Positions 27,341 to 36,681 of a DNA stretch of 62,197 nt are shown here, piece after piece. How positions within the stretch are numbered: position 1 is the stretch's first letter; every line of letters starts with the position of its first letter. The notes beneath the pieces are model-generated. The model saw only the letters and a program-made list of their open reading frames with translations, ran no database searches and was not told the DNA's origin. The position numbers were made by a program, and so were the translations under genes. The stretch is from Sphingopyxis sp. LK2115. Lineage in GTDB: Bacteria > Pseudomonadota > Alphaproteobacteria > Sphingomonadales > Sphingomonadaceae. The DNA is taken from contig NZ_JABWGQ010000048.1 in assembly GCF_014595975.1 (NCBI RefSeq), positions 1 to 62,197 on the forward strand. The letters are read 5' to 3'.

Positions 27341-27725
27341 TGCCAGAGGGTCGGGCGATCGCCGCTTTCGCAAGGAAGGGGAGGAAAGTCCGGGCTCCAC
27401 GGAAACCACGGTGCCGGATAACGTCCGGCGGCCCCCCGAAAAGGGGGTCAGGGAAAGTGCCACAGAGAGCAGACCGCCCACGGCTTCGGCCCGGCGAAAG
27501 GTGAAAGGGTGCGGTAAGAGCGCACCGCGCGGACGGCAACGGACGCGGCACGGCAAACCCCACCGGGAGCAAGGTCGAATAGGGATGGCACGGGAAACCA
27601 GGGCTGGTTCCGGCCCCGCCATCCGGGTTGACTGCTTGAGCGTTCGGGTAACCGTTCGCCTAGACGAATGATCGCCCATCCCCGGCAACGGGGTGGACAG
27701 AACCCGGCTTACAGACCCTCTGGCA
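27341..27725 (+). ncRNA. rnpB: RNase P RNA, bacterial class A
   Basis: The ends form a perfect 12-bp P1 helix: TGCCAGAGGGTC at 27341-27352 pairs with GACCCTCTGGCA at 27714-27725. Inside are the conserved blocks GAGGAAAGTCCGGGCTCC near the 5' end, CAGGGAAAGTGCCACAGAGA, GGTAAGAGCGCACCG, GGCAAACCCCACC and the 3' ACAGAACCCGGCTTACAGA. Order and length (about 385 nt) match the catalytic RNA that matures tRNA 5' ends. The true ends may differ by a few bases. The strand is set by the conserved blocks. Confidence 0.97.
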
Positions 27726-27802
27726 TCTCTCCCCACACCCGGCCGCGGGGAACCGTGCGGCAAAAGGCTGCGTTCTAAGGCGAGGCAGAAGGGAGACATG
27801 CG

Positions 27803-27958
27803 ATGAAAGTCGTCGACGATCATGTCGAAGTGGACGAAACCGAAGCGAGCGGCGGCGTCAAAGGGCATAATGTCCGCTATGTGCTGGCGTTTTCGCTGAT
27901 CGCCGTGGTGATCGTGTTGTCGGCTATCTGGATCATCCCGGTGCTGACGCGACCCTGA
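27803..27958 (+). CDS. 51-residue single-pass membrane protein
   Basis: A small open frame with a good ribosome site (AGAAGGGAG about eight bases before the ATG). The product begins MKVVDDHVEVDETEASGG, is acidic, and then has one membrane helix (residues 27-47, VLAFSLIAVVIVLSAIWIIPV), ending LTRP. The acidic N terminus followed by a membrane helix suggests a cytoplasmic tail and an inner-membrane anchor. I do not recognise a function. It starts 78 bp after the RNase P RNA, and the frame looks like real coding sequence with GC-rich third positions. Confidence 0.6.
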   Translation: MKVVDDHVEVDETEASGGVKGHNVRYVLAFSLIAVVIVLSAIWIIPVLTRP

Positions 27959-28111
27959 CGCGGCGGAGTTTCCGCTTTCCTGCCGCGCGCCGTTCACTTA
28001 CCATCCTCCTGACCGATCGGAAAATGCGGGGTCGTGCGATTTCAATGCGAAGTTGCGCGGATTCCGGCGGTTGTCGATCGGGCGCGTCGCGGTGTCGCAT
28101 TGGGGGATGAT

Positions 28112-29824
28112 ATGGTCGGGCGAACGCGCTTGAGCGTTTTTTCCGGGGCGTTTCTGGCGGCGTTGTTCGGCGCGCTTCCGGCATCGGCGCAGCCCGCCGC
28201 ATGTGGCGAAGCGCCCTTGCGGGGCGACCGCGTCGCACTGCTGATCGGCAACAGTGCTTATAATGATTGGGAATGGCCGTCGTTGAAAAATGCGGTCAAC
28301 GACATCGATCATGTCTGTGCCGCGTTCCAAAAGGCCGGCATCGCGCCGCGGATCGTCCGCAATGCCGACATGGGCGCGCTTGACGCCGCACTGACGCGCT
28401 TCGCGGCCGAAGCGGCGGGCGCGAAGTCTGTCATACTCTATTATGCGGGGCACGGTTTTGAATATGGCGGGCGCAACTGGCTGGTCCCGATGGATGCGCC
28501 GCCCGCGACACGGCGCGCCGACGTCGAAAAGCGCTATCTGTCGATCGAGGCGGCGGTCGAGCGCATCGTTCCCGACGGCGCGTTCACGCTGGTCTTTGTC
28601 GATGCTTGCCGCACCGCCGAACCGGTCGTGCGAATCGCCGACGTCGACACCGCGCGCGGCGAGGCCGGTTCGGCGCCACTCGGCCTGCTCGACATTGCGC
28701 AGGGAGCCGTTTTCTATTCGACCGCAAAGGGGCGCCCGGCGCTCGATTTCGCGCCGCCGGGGTCGCCGGTCAGCCCCTTTGCCGCGGCGGTGGTCAAGGA
28801 ACTGGCGATACCGGGGCTGGAGATCGGCGATTATTTCAAGGTCGTGTCGCGCGAAGTTTACAAGCGGACGCACGGCATGGAACTGGGTCCGCAGCAGCCC
28901 TTTCATTATGGCAGCTGGTTCGAGGATTATTATCTCGTCGCGCCGCCCGAAATACCGGTGCGGGTCGCGCCGCCCGGCGGAATCAGGCCCCTGGCGGCGC
29001 CGCCACCGCCGCCATCGACGGCGGCCGTCCGCGGCACCGCCGCCGATCCGCTCGCCGACATTTCGCTCGACCGGCTGGCGATCGAGGATGAGCCGGTGCT
29101 GATCGCCGATGTGCTGTCACGCCATCCTGCGGCGAAGCTCGTCGCGCTTGCCGACGGCGGCCATCCGCTCGCGCAGCAGCTGGTGGGCTATATGTTCTCG
29201 CTGGGGGTCGGGGTGAAGAAGGATGTCGCCCGCGCGCGCGCCTATCTTGAACAGTCGGCGGCGCAGGGGTTCCCGGCGGGGCAGCAGGAACTTGCCTATC
29301 TGATTCTTGAAAACGAACCGTCGCCCGCCGACGTCAAACGCGCCTATGACCTGTATGTCGCGGCGTCGAATGCAGGTTTTTCGAAGGCGAAGACGCACCT
29401 CGCCTATCAATTGACCGTGGGACGCTTTGGCCCGCCCGATTTCGCGCGGTCGCAGGCGCTCTATGCCGAGGCGGCCGGGAAGGGGCATCCCGCGGCGATC
29501 TTTGCGCTTACCTTTTTCCCCGACACGCGCGCCGCGAACCTCGCGCGGCTTCGCGCCCTCGCCGATGCGGGCAATCCCGAAGGCAATCACTGGCTGTGCG
29601 AGGCGCATTTCGCCGACAAGACGCTGGCGGCGGCGATCGAGGATTGCGCCCTCGCGGCGCGCGCGGGCTTTGCGGGATCGCGGGCGATCCTGGCGCTTGC
29701 CTATGCCAGGGGAACGGGGGTTGCCGCCGACGCCCGCGAGGCGGCGCATTGGGCGCGGCTGGCGCGCAACCTGCCCGAACTGCGCAAGGACCAGCGCGAA
29801 CTGATCGCGGGCATCGGCGAATGA
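28112..29824 (+). CDS. Caspase-like (C14 p20) peptidase with SEL1 repeats
   Basis: A 570-residue exported protein. A signal peptide (MVGRTRLSVFSGAFLAALFG, cut near ASAQP) precedes a caspase p20 domain: VALLIGNSAYNDWEWPSLKN, then YYAGHGFEYGG with the catalytic His (H114) and LVFVDACRT with the catalytic Cys (C166). A proline-rich linker leads to SEL1/TPR-type repeats from about residue 360 (LVGYMFSLGVGVKKDVARAR..., ...AYARGTGVAADAREAAHWARLA). The ATG at 28112 is chosen because it begins the signal peptide; an upstream GTG at 28034 is less likely. It stops 3 bp before the convergent greA/B-like gene. The substrate is unknown. Confidence 0.85.
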   Translation: MVGRTRLSVFSGAFLAALFGALPASAQPAACGEAPLRGDRVALLIGNSAYNDWEWPSLKNAVNDIDHVCAAFQKAGIAPRIVRNADMGALDAALTRFAAEAAGAKSVILYYAGHGFEYGGRNWLVPMDAPPATRRADVEKRYLSIEAAVERIVPDGAFTLVFVDACRTAEPVVRIADVDTARGEAGSAPLGLLDIAQGAVFYSTAKGRPALDFAPPGSPVSPFAAAVVKELAIPGLEIGDYFKVVSREVYKRTHGMELGPQQPFHYGSWFEDYYLVAPPEIPVRVAPPGGIRPLAAPPPPPSTAAVRGTAADPLADISLDRLAIEDEPVLIADVLSRHPAAKLVALADGGHPLAQQLVGYMFSLGVGVKKDVARARAYLEQSAAQGFPAGQQELAYLILENEPSPADVKRAYDLYVAASNAGFSKAKTHLAYQLTVGRFGPPDFARSQALYAEAAGKGHPAAIFALTFFPDTRAANLARLRALADAGNPEGNHWLCEAHFADKTLAAAIEDCALAARAGFAGSRAILALAYARGTGVAADAREAAHWARLARNLPELRKDQRELIAGIGE

Positions 29825-29827
29825 CGA

Positions 29828-30310
29828 TCAGGGATAGCGGATCGCGATCACTTCCCATTCTTTCGGCCCCGCGGGAAGCTGCACTGTCCGAAGATCGCCG
29901 ACCGCCGCGCCGCGCAGGGCGCGGGCGAGCGGGCTGTTCCAGCCGATCCGGCCTTCGCCCGCCGCGGCCTCGTCGTCGCCGACCAGCGTGACGGTGCGCC
30001 GCGCATCGTCGTCATCGGCCAGCTCGACCGTCGCGCCGAACCAGATGCGGCTCTTGTCGGGCTGCTCGGCCGGGTCGACGATGCGCGCGGCCTTCATGCG
30101 GCGTGCGAGAAAGCCGAGGCGCCGGTCGATTTCGCGAAGGCGCTTGCGGCCATAGATATAGTCGCCATTCTCGCTGCGGTCGCCATTGCCCGCGGCCCAG
30201 CTGATGACCTCGACCAGCTTCGGCCGCTCGTCGCCGAGCAGCGCGTCATATTCGGCGCGCAGCGCGGCAAAACCCGCGGGGCTGATGATATTGGTCTTGT
30301 CCCCCGGCAT
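29828..30310 (-). CDS. greB: GreA/GreB-family transcription elongation factor (GreB-like)
   Basis: A 160-residue factor that rescues backtracked RNA polymerase by stimulating transcript cleavage. The N-terminal coiled coil runs through about residue 75 and includes AAGNGDRSENGDYIYGRKRL with the acidic tip residues (D and E of GDRSENGDY). The C-terminal FKBP-like domain ends with WNSPLARALRGAAVGD and WEVIAIRY. The GRKRLREIDRRLGFLARR segment is closer to GreB than GreA. Confidence 0.92.
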   Translation of the reverse strand: MPGDKTNIISPAGFAALRAEYDALLGDERPKLVEVISWAAGNGDRSENGDYIYGRKRLREIDRRLGFLARRMKAARIVDPAEQPDKSRIWFGATVELADDDDARRTVTLVGDDEAAAGEGRIGWNSPLARALRGAAVGDLRTVQLPAGPKEWEVIAIRYP

Positions 30311-30325
30311 CGTTCAGACTTTCGA

Positions 30326-30351
30326 GTCATTCCGGTCTTCGCCGGGATGAC
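30326..30351. repeat. Dispersed palindromic repeat, family B, copy 2
   Basis: A compact hairpin: GTCATTCCGG, a short loop TCTTCG, then CCGGGATGAC. It lies just upstream of the GreB-like gene start and downstream of the lytic transglycosylase start region. Same arm sequence as at 11296 and 48469. Confidence 0.6.
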
Positions 30352-30377
30352 GACCATCAGCGGACGGCATTCGGGAT

Positions 30378-32405
30378 CTACCCCGGCGTGTGCTTGCCGA
30401 GATAGAAGCTCAGCGGCGCCTTCGGCAGCGGCTTGCCGTCGCGCAGCGTGTCATAGACGACGGCATTTTCGAGCACGCGCTGGACATAGTTTTTCGTCTC
30501 GAAGATCGGGATCGCCTCGATCCAGTCGAGAATGTCGATCGCGCCGGTGCGCGGGTCGCCATTGGCGCGCAGCCATTTGTTCACATTGCCCGGCCCGGCG
30601 TTATAGGCGGCGACCGCGAGCGGATAGCTGCCGCCATAATAGCGCAGCATCTGCTGAAAATAGGTCGAACCCAGCGTCATATTATAATTGGTGTCGGTGG
30701 TCAGCGCGCCGCCGTCATAGCTGAGGCCCAGCTTGCCCGCGACTTCGCGCGCCGTGCCGGGCATCAGCTGCATCATCCCGCGCGCGCCGGCGTGGCTGAT
30801 CGCGGCGCGGTCGAACTGGCTTTCCTGCCGCGTGATCGCGTGGATGAAGGTCCAGTTATTCTCATGCCCCGCGGGGATGCGCACCGTCGGGAAGCCCGAA
30901 ACCTCGACCGCGTCGAGGCTGTTCGCCTGCGCGCTGCGGCCGATCATCACGCCGAGGTCCGGGCGGCCGATCTCGGCGGCGAGCTTGCCTGCGAGCACAT
31001 GGTCGGCGGGGGTGCTCGCCCGTTGCGCGAGCGCGCGGAGGAAAAGCGACTGTTCGCGCCACGCGCCGATTTCGCCGAGCGCGCGCGTGGCGCGGACCAG
31101 CCGGTCGTCCTCGAACGCGCGCTGCTCGTCGGCGCCGATCTCGATGGTCGGGTTCGGCGTCGGTTTGGGTTGCGGGCGGCCCAGCCGTTCGAGCGCCAGC
31201 TGGCCATAGAATTGGTCATAATGTTGCGCGGCGTCGGCGAAATGGGCGTTCGCCGCCGCGCGGTCGCCCGCGGCGAGCGCGGCACGGCCCGCCCAATAGA
31301 ATCCCTTGGTGCGCGTTTGCGCCGAGCGCGCCGCCTCGCCATAGGCGCGGAAGAGCTTGGCGGCCTCGGCCGGGCGGCCGAGATCCTTGAAGGCGAGCTG
31401 TCCCGCCAGCCAGGCCAGCGACGTATAATCGTCGCGCACGCCGAGCGGTGTTTCGCGGACCACGGTGCCGGGCGGCAGCGCGTCGTCGAGCTGGCGGGCG
31501 ATATTATAGGCGGTGAGCTTGTCGCCGCCGCTGTCGGCAAGGCGTGCGTTGGTGAGCAGGGTTTCCAGCCACTCCTCGGCGTCGGTCGGCGCGCTTGTCA
31601 GCGACCGGGGCGCGGCGAGCAGCGCGCGGGCTTCGCCGACGCGGCCCGACGCACGCAGCCAGGTCGCCTTGTCGGCGATATAACCGGGGTCGGTGCGGAC
31701 GAGCGACGGATTGGCGCCTTCGACCGCCGAGGCCTGGAAGGCGGCGTCGACCGCGCCGCTGCGCATTGCGAGGCGCGCGGCAAAGATCGCGCGCTTTTCG
31801 GGCGACGTATAGCCGAGCTGGCGGCTGGCGGCCGAGGTTTCTCCCCTCCACAGCAGCCTGTCCATGCGCGCGTCATGGTCGGCGAGCGTCAGCGCGCCGG
31901 GGAACATGCCGAGCACGCGGCTGGTTTCATAATCGTCGAGCGGCCCGCTCGTCCACGCGCGGCGCACCGCGGCATGGGCTTCCTGGCGCCGACCGGAGGC
32001 GTTCAGCGCCATCGCCATGCGCAGGTGGCCGCTGGCGGTCTGCGGCGGATAGGCGGCGAAATAGGCGAGCGTGCGCGCGGGATCGAAACTGTCGAGCGCG
32101 ATCGCCTTTTCAGCGCGCAGGCGCAGCTTGTCCGTATCGGGCCAGCCCTTGTTCGCCATCAGGAAACGCGAGAGCTGATCGAAGGACGCGCCGCTGTTCG
32201 CGGTGAGGCGCCGCCATTCCAGCACCGCTTCGCCGACCATGTTGGGCGCGGGCGGGGGCCCCGATACCGAGGCCAGTCCCATCTGGGCGCGATACCAGGC
32301 CATTTGTTCGGGGGTAAGTTCGCTGGCGGTGGCCGCGGCGGGAAAAGCGAGCGCCAGCGCGAGAGCGAGGCGCGAGAGGGAAGATATCGCGAACATGGCG
32401 GTCAT
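30378..32405 (-). CDS. Soluble lytic murein transglycosylase
   Basis: A 675-residue exported enzyme that cleaves the glycan backbone of peptidoglycan. The signal peptide is MTAMFAISSLSRLALALALA, ending near TAS-EL. A long alpha-superhelical part (repeated helix pairs) fills most of the protein, and the SLT catalytic domain is near the C terminus: ITRQESQFDRAAISHAGARG with the catalytic Glu (about residue 525), then GMMQLMPGTA and AVAAYNAGPGNV. The ATG at 32405 or the one at 32396 can start the signal peptide. It is divergent from dapA. Confidence 0.92.
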   Translation of the reverse strand: MTAMFAISSLSRLALALALAFPAAATASELTPEQMAWYRAQMGLASVSGPPPAPNMVGEAVLEWRRLTANSGASFDQLSRFLMANKGWPDTDKLRLRAEKAIALDSFDPARTLAYFAAYPPQTASGHLRMAMALNASGRRQEAHAAVRRAWTSGPLDDYETSRVLGMFPGALTLADHDARMDRLLWRGETSAASRQLGYTSPEKRAIFAARLAMRSGAVDAAFQASAVEGANPSLVRTDPGYIADKATWLRASGRVGEARALLAAPRSLTSAPTDAEEWLETLLTNARLADSGGDKLTAYNIARQLDDALPPGTVVRETPLGVRDDYTSLAWLAGQLAFKDLGRPAEAAKLFRAYGEAARSAQTRTKGFYWAGRAALAAGDRAAANAHFADAAQHYDQFYGQLALERLGRPQPKPTPNPTIEIGADEQRAFEDDRLVRATRALGEIGAWREQSLFLRALAQRASTPADHVLAGKLAAEIGRPDLGVMIGRSAQANSLDAVEVSGFPTVRIPAGHENNWTFIHAITRQESQFDRAAISHAGARGMMQLMPGTAREVAGKLGLSYDGGALTTDTNYNMTLGSTYFQQMLRYYGGSYPLAVAAYNAGPGNVNKWLRANGDPRTGAIDILDWIEAIPIFETKNYVQRVLENAVVYDTLRDGKPLPKAPLSFYLGKHTPG

Positions 32406-32505
32406 CGTAACGCCAAACTCCTTGCGGGTCGCTGAATAGACGTCCAATAGCGGCGCGCGGCCCGGATTCTATCGGGGCGGCCATGTCCTTGTAAAGGAGC
32501 GGAGC

Positions 32506-33381
32506 ATGTTTTCGGGTTCCATTCCCGCCTTGGTGACGCCATTTCGCGACGGGGCGTTCGATGCGCCGGCCTTTGCGCAGCTTGTGGATTGGCAGGTCAA
32601 AGAAGGATCGAGCGCGCTGGTGCCGTGCGGGACGACGGGCGAAAGCCCGACGCTGGGATTTGACGAACATTATCGCGTGATCGACTGCTGCATCGAAGCG
32701 GCTGCCGGGCGCGTTCCGGTGATCGCGGGTTGCGGATCGAACGACACCGCGACCGCGATTCGCCATATGCGCCACGCGCAGGCGTCGGGCGCCGATGCGG
32801 CGCTGATCGTCGCGCCCTATTACAACCGGCCGAGCCAGGAAGGGATGATCGCGCATTTCGAGGCGCTGGCTGACGCCAGCGACCTTCCGATCGTCGTTTA
32901 TAACGTCCCCGGCCGCACCGTCGCCGACATCAGCGCCGAAACGATGTGCAGGCTGGCCGAGATCCCGACCGTCGTGGCGGTCAAGGATGCGAGCGGCGAC
33001 CTTGCCCGCGTGACCGTCCATCGCGCGGGGGCGGGGCATGATTTCTGCCAGCTGTCGGGCAACGACGATCTGTGGCTGCCTCACGCGGCGATGGGCGGCG
33101 CGGGGTGCATTTCGGTCACCGCCAATGTCGCGCCGCGGCTCTGCGCCGATTTCGCCGCCGCCTGCGCCGCGGGCGACTGGGCGCGGGCGCTGATGCTCCA
33201 CGACCGGCTGTTCGCGCTGCACAAGGCGATGTTCTCCGACACCTCGCCGGGGCCGGTCAAATATGCGCTGTCGCGCGTGCACGACTGGTTTTCGCCCGAA
33301 GTGCGCCTACCTATCATCCCGGCGTCCGCCGCATCGCGCGCGGCCGTCGATGCCGCGCTGTCGTCGGCAGGAGTCGTCTAG
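32506..33381 (+). CDS. dapA: 4-hydroxy-tetrahydrodipicolinate synthase
   Basis: A 291-residue TIM-barrel aldolase that condenses pyruvate with aspartate semialdehyde in lysine and diaminopimelate synthesis. It has [13 protein letters not shown], the catalytic Tyr in [12 protein letters not shown] and the Schiff-base Lys in [15 protein letters not shown] strong ribosome site (AAAGGAGCGG) precedes the ATG. smpB follows after 8 bp, and the DUF2062 gene overlaps smpB, forming a small operon. Confidence 0.96.
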   Translation: MFSGSIPALVTPFRDGAFDAPAFAQLVDWQVKEGSSALVPCGTTGESPTLGFDEHYRVIDCCIEAAAGRVPVIAGCGSNDTATAIRHMRHAQASGADAALIVAPYYNRPSQEGMIAHFEALADASDLPIVVYNVPGRTVADISAETMCRLAEIPTVVAVKDASGDLARVTVHRAGAGHDFCQLSGNDDLWLPHAAMGGAGCISVTANVAPRLCADFAAACAAGDWARALMLHDRLFALHKAMFSDTSPGPVKYALSRVHDWFSPEVRLPIIPASAASRAAVDAALSSAGVV

Positions 33382-33389
33382 CTTTCGTC

Positions 33390-33875
33390 ATGGCCCGTCC
33401 GCAGTCCGCCGCCGAGTTTGACAAGAAAAAGGTCGTCGCCGAGAACCGGCGCGCGCGCTTCGACTATGCCATCGAACAGGTTTTCGAGGCGGGAATCGCG
33501 CTGCAGGGCACCGAGGTCAAGTCGCTGCGCTTCGGCGAGGGGACGATTGCCGAAAGCTATGCCGAGGTGAACGGCGGCGAGGTGTGGCTGATCAACGCCA
33601 ATATTCCCGAGTTCAGCCACGGCAATCGTTTCAATCACGAACCGAGGCGGCCGCGCAAGCTGCTGCTCAACTGGCGCGAGATCAACAAGCTGCATGCGGG
33701 TGTGATGCGGCAGGGGATGACGCTCGTGCCGCTCAGCATTTATTTCAACAGCCGCGGCCGCGCCAAGGTCGAACTGGCGCTCGCCAAGGGCAAGAAGGCG
33801 CACGACAAGCGCGAATCGATCAAGGAACGCGACTGGAAGCGCGACAAGCAACGACTGCTGAAGGACCGCGGATGA
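33390..33875 (+). CDS. smpB: SsrA (tmRNA)-binding protein SmpB
   Basis: A 161-residue OB-fold protein that guides tmRNA to stalled ribosomes. It has [59 protein letters not shown], and the basic C-terminal tail [20 protein letters not shown] that reads the empty A site. The ATG at 33390 is chosen because the conserved sequence starts there. The tmRNA gene itself is not in the window. Confidence 0.97.
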   Translation: MARPQSAAEFDKKKVVAENRRARFDYAIEQVFEAGIALQGTEVKSLRFGEGTIAESYAEVNGGEVWLINANIPEFSHGNRFNHEPRRPRKLLLNWREINKLHAGVMRQGMTLVPLSIYFNSRGRAKVELALAKGKKAHDKRESIKERDWKRDKQRLLKDRG

Positions 33876-34501
33876 GCGGCGACACGCCAAGGGATGGCAA
33901 ATCCCGCGACAAGGCTGCGGTGATGAACTGGATCCGCCGCAATTCGCCGACGCGCGAGGAACTGCTGGCAAGCCGTTTCGTCAAGCCGTTCGCCCATCGG
34001 GTCGCGCACAGCCATTTGTGGCGCTTCACGCGCACCTCGGTGCCGCGCGGCACTGCGCTCGGCCTGTTCGTCGGCATTTTTTTACTGATTCCCGGCGTCC
34101 AGATTCTGGGCGTCGCGCTGCTCGCGCTGCCGGTGCGTGCGAATATTCCGATCGGCGCGGCGATGACATTTTTGTCGAACCCGGTGACGACCCCGTTCAT
34201 CATCCTCGCTTCGGTCTGGCTTGGCGACTGGCTGTTCGGGCTTCAGGCGAACAGCGCGACCTTTTCGGCGATGATCGAGCATGGCGCATCGGCGGGCGAG
34301 TGGGTGCGCTGGACCTTTTCAGACGCCGCGCCGGCGATGCTCGCTGGGCTGTTCGTGATTTCCCTCGTCGCGGCGGCGGTCGGCTATGTGCTGGCCGCAA
34401 TCGTCTGGGACAATTGGATTCGCCTCCGCTGGCGGCGCAAGCTGGCGCGCGCACGCGACCAACGACATGAGGCATCGACGAGCGACACGGCGGCCGGTTG
34501 A
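33872..34501 (+). CDS. DUF2062 domain membrane protein
   Basis: A 209-residue protein with three or four membrane segments: about residues 55-85 ([20 protein letters not shown]), 97-125 ([20 protein letters not shown]) and 160-185 ([20 protein letters not shown]). The SNPVTTPFI stretch is typical of DUF2062 proteins, a widespread family of unknown role. The ATG overlaps the smpB stop (ATGA), which sets the start. The C-terminal tail is basic and likely cytosolic. Confidence 0.85.
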   Translation: MSGDTPRDGKSRDKAAVMNWIRRNSPTREELLASRFVKPFAHRVAHSHLWRFTRTSVPRGTALGLFVGIFLLIPGVQILGVALLALPVRANIPIGAAMTFLSNPVTTPFIILASVWLGDWLFGLQANSATFSAMIEHGASAGEWVRWTFSDAAPAMLAGLFVISLVAAAVGYVLAAIVWDNWIRLRWRRKLARARDQRHEASTSDTAAG

Positions 34502-34597
34502 ACCGGCCCTTCGCCGGCGTATAGCTGATCCATCGCCGACCCGTTCCGCCCCGATGCGGCACGGGTTGCCGCTTCATGCTGATAACTGGGGAATATC

Positions 34598-36658
34598 ATG
34601 ATCCACCTGCCCAAGACTTCGCGCCTGATGGCGAGCGCCGCGCTCGGCGCGCTGATGCTGACCGCCTTGCCGGCGGCGGCCGAGGAAAAACCCGCAGCGG
34701 CGCCCGCGGCCACGAGCGCCGCGAAACCCGCGCTTGGAACCTTTGGTTTCGACCTTTCGGGGATGGACAAGAGCGTCCAGCCGGGCGACGATTTTTACGC
34801 CTATGCCAACGGCACCTGGGCCAAAAACACGCCGATCCCGGCCGACAAGTCGAACTTCGGCATGTTCACCGTGCTGGCCGATCTGTCGCAGACGCGCACG
34901 CAGGAAATCCTGGAGGCGGCCAGGACCGATCCGAACAGCATGATCGGCCGCGCCTATGCCGCCTATCTCGACGCGGCGACGGTCGAGGCCAGGGGCCTCG
35001 CGCCGATCGAACCGTGGCTGAACCAGATCCGGGCCGTCGACAAGGCCGGGCTGGCCAGGCTGCTTGCCGAGGCCGACCGCAACGGAGTGCGGCATTTCTT
35101 CGGCGGCTATGTCGGGCAGGACGACAAGAATCCGGACGTTTACATCTATACGATGTTCCAGGGCGGTATCGGTATGCCCGACCGCGATTTCTATCTGAAA
35201 GAGAATGAGCGCAATACCAAGCTCCAGGCCGCCTATCTGAAGCATCTGGAAAATGTCCTGACGCTGGCTGGCGAGGCGAACGCCGCGGCGCGCGCGCAGG
35301 CGATCTATGATTTCGAAAAGCAGATCGCGACCGTCCACTGGGACAAAAATGACAGCAGCGACGCCACCAAAGTCTATAACAAGATGACGATCGCCGAGCT
35401 GGCGGCCGCGGCGCCGGGGTTCGACTGGGCGACCTTCATTCGCGGCATCGGTGTCAGGGAGGATTCGCTGCTCGTGTCGCAGCCGAGCGCCTTCACCGGC
35501 GAAGCGAAGCTGCTCGCCGACGCGCCGATCGGCGTTATCCGCGACCTGCTGATCGTGCGCAGCCTTGACGGTTTTTCGGATGTGCTGCCCGACGCGGTCG
35601 CGCAGGAAGCCTTCTCTTTCTATGGCACCGCGCTGTCGGGCACGCCGCAGATGCAGGAACGCTGGAAGCGCGCGGTCGACTTTACCACGAACAATTTGGG
35701 CGAGGCGGTCGGCCAGGATTATGTCGCCAGATATTTTCCGCCCGAAACCAAGGCGGCGATGGACCAGCTCGTCAAGAATGTGCTGGCGGCGATGGGCGAC
35801 CGCATCGACGCTCTGAGCTGGATGCAGCCCGAAACCAAGGTCAAGGCGAAGAAGAAGCTTGCCAATTTCACGACCAAGATCGGTTATCCCGACCGCTGGA
35901 AGGATTACAGCAAGCTGGAAATCAAGGCGGACGACCTTTTCGGCAATGCGCTGCGGTCGAACCGGTTTGCGCACGATGACAATATCAGCCGCCTTGGCGG
36001 GCCGATCCGCCGCTGGGAATGGGGCATGACCCCGATGACGGTCAACGCCTATGCCAATTTCGGCATGAACGAGATCGTCTTTCCGGCCGCGATCCTGCAA
36101 CCGCCCTTTTTCGACCCGCACGCCGACCCCGCGATCAACTATGGCGGCATCGGCGCGGTGATCGGGCATGAGATCAGCCATCATTTCGACGACCAGGGCG
36201 CGAAATATGACGAGACGGGCAAGCTCGCCGATTGGTGGACCCCCGCCGACGTCGCGGCGTTCGAGGCAGCGGGCAAGGCATTGGTTGCGCAATATGACGC
36301 CTATGAAGTGCTGCCCGGCGAAAAGCTCGACGGCACCTTCACGCTCGGCGAAAATATCGGTGACCTTGCCGGTCTGACCGTCGCTTACGAGGCGTATAAG
36401 AAGTCGCTCGGCGGCAAGGAGGCGCCGGTGCTGGACGGCCTGACCGGCGACCAGCGCTTCTTCCTCGGCTGGGCGCAGGTGTGGCGGCGCAATTACCGCG
36501 AGCAGAATCTGTCGCAGCGGATCACGACCGATCCCCACGCGCCCTCGATTCAGCGGACTTGGGTCTCGCGCAACCTTGACCCTTGGTATAAGGCGTTTCA
36601 GGTTAAGCCCGGCCAGAAGCTGTACCTGACGCCCGAAGATCGTGTCCGCATCTGGTGA
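34598..36658 (+). CDS. M13 family metallopeptidase (neprilysin-like), exported
   Basis: A 686-residue peptidase with a signal peptide (MIHLPKTSRLMASAALGALM..., cleaved near PAAAEE). The N-terminal M13 domain begins PGDDFYAYANGTWAKN. The zinc site is complete: VIGHEISHHFDDQGAKYD (HExxH near residue 524), with the Glu ligand in ENIGDLAGL, and NAYANFGMNEIVFPAAIL before it provides the substrate-binding NAY. Length and layout equal bacterial PepO-like enzymes, which cut short peptides, here in the periplasm. cckA follows after 23 bp. Confidence 0.94.
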   Translation: MIHLPKTSRLMASAALGALMLTALPAAAEEKPAAAPAATSAAKPALGTFGFDLSGMDKSVQPGDDFYAYANGTWAKNTPIPADKSNFGMFTVLADLSQTRTQEILEAARTDPNSMIGRAYAAYLDAATVEARGLAPIEPWLNQIRAVDKAGLARLLAEADRNGVRHFFGGYVGQDDKNPDVYIYTMFQGGIGMPDRDFYLKENERNTKLQAAYLKHLENVLTLAGEANAAARAQAIYDFEKQIATVHWDKNDSSDATKVYNKMTIAELAAAAPGFDWATFIRGIGVREDSLLVSQPSAFTGEAKLLADAPIGVIRDLLIVRSLDGFSDVLPDAVAQEAFSFYGTALSGTPQMQERWKRAVDFTTNNLGEAVGQDYVARYFPPETKAAMDQLVKNVLAAMGDRIDALSWMQPETKVKAKKKLANFTTKIGYPDRWKDYSKLEIKADDLFGNALRSNRFAHDDNISRLGGPIRRWEWGMTPMTVNAYANFGMNEIVFPAAILQPPFFDPHADPAINYGGIGAVIGHEISHHFDDQGAKYDETGKLADWWTPADVAAFEAAGKALVAQYDAYEVLPGEKLDGTFTLGENIGDLAGLTVAYEAYKKSLGGKEAPVLDGLTGDQRFFLGWAQVWRRNYREQNLSQRITTDPHAPSIQRTWVSRNLDPWYKAFQVKPGQKLYLTPEDRVRIW

Positions 36659-36681
36659 CAAAGCGATAGAAAGTCCGTGAT

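Noticed and set aside
28034..28111. Upstream GTG start for the caspase-like protein
   Set aside because: It would add 26 polar residues before the signal peptide and hide it. The ATG at 28112 gives a normal signal sequence.
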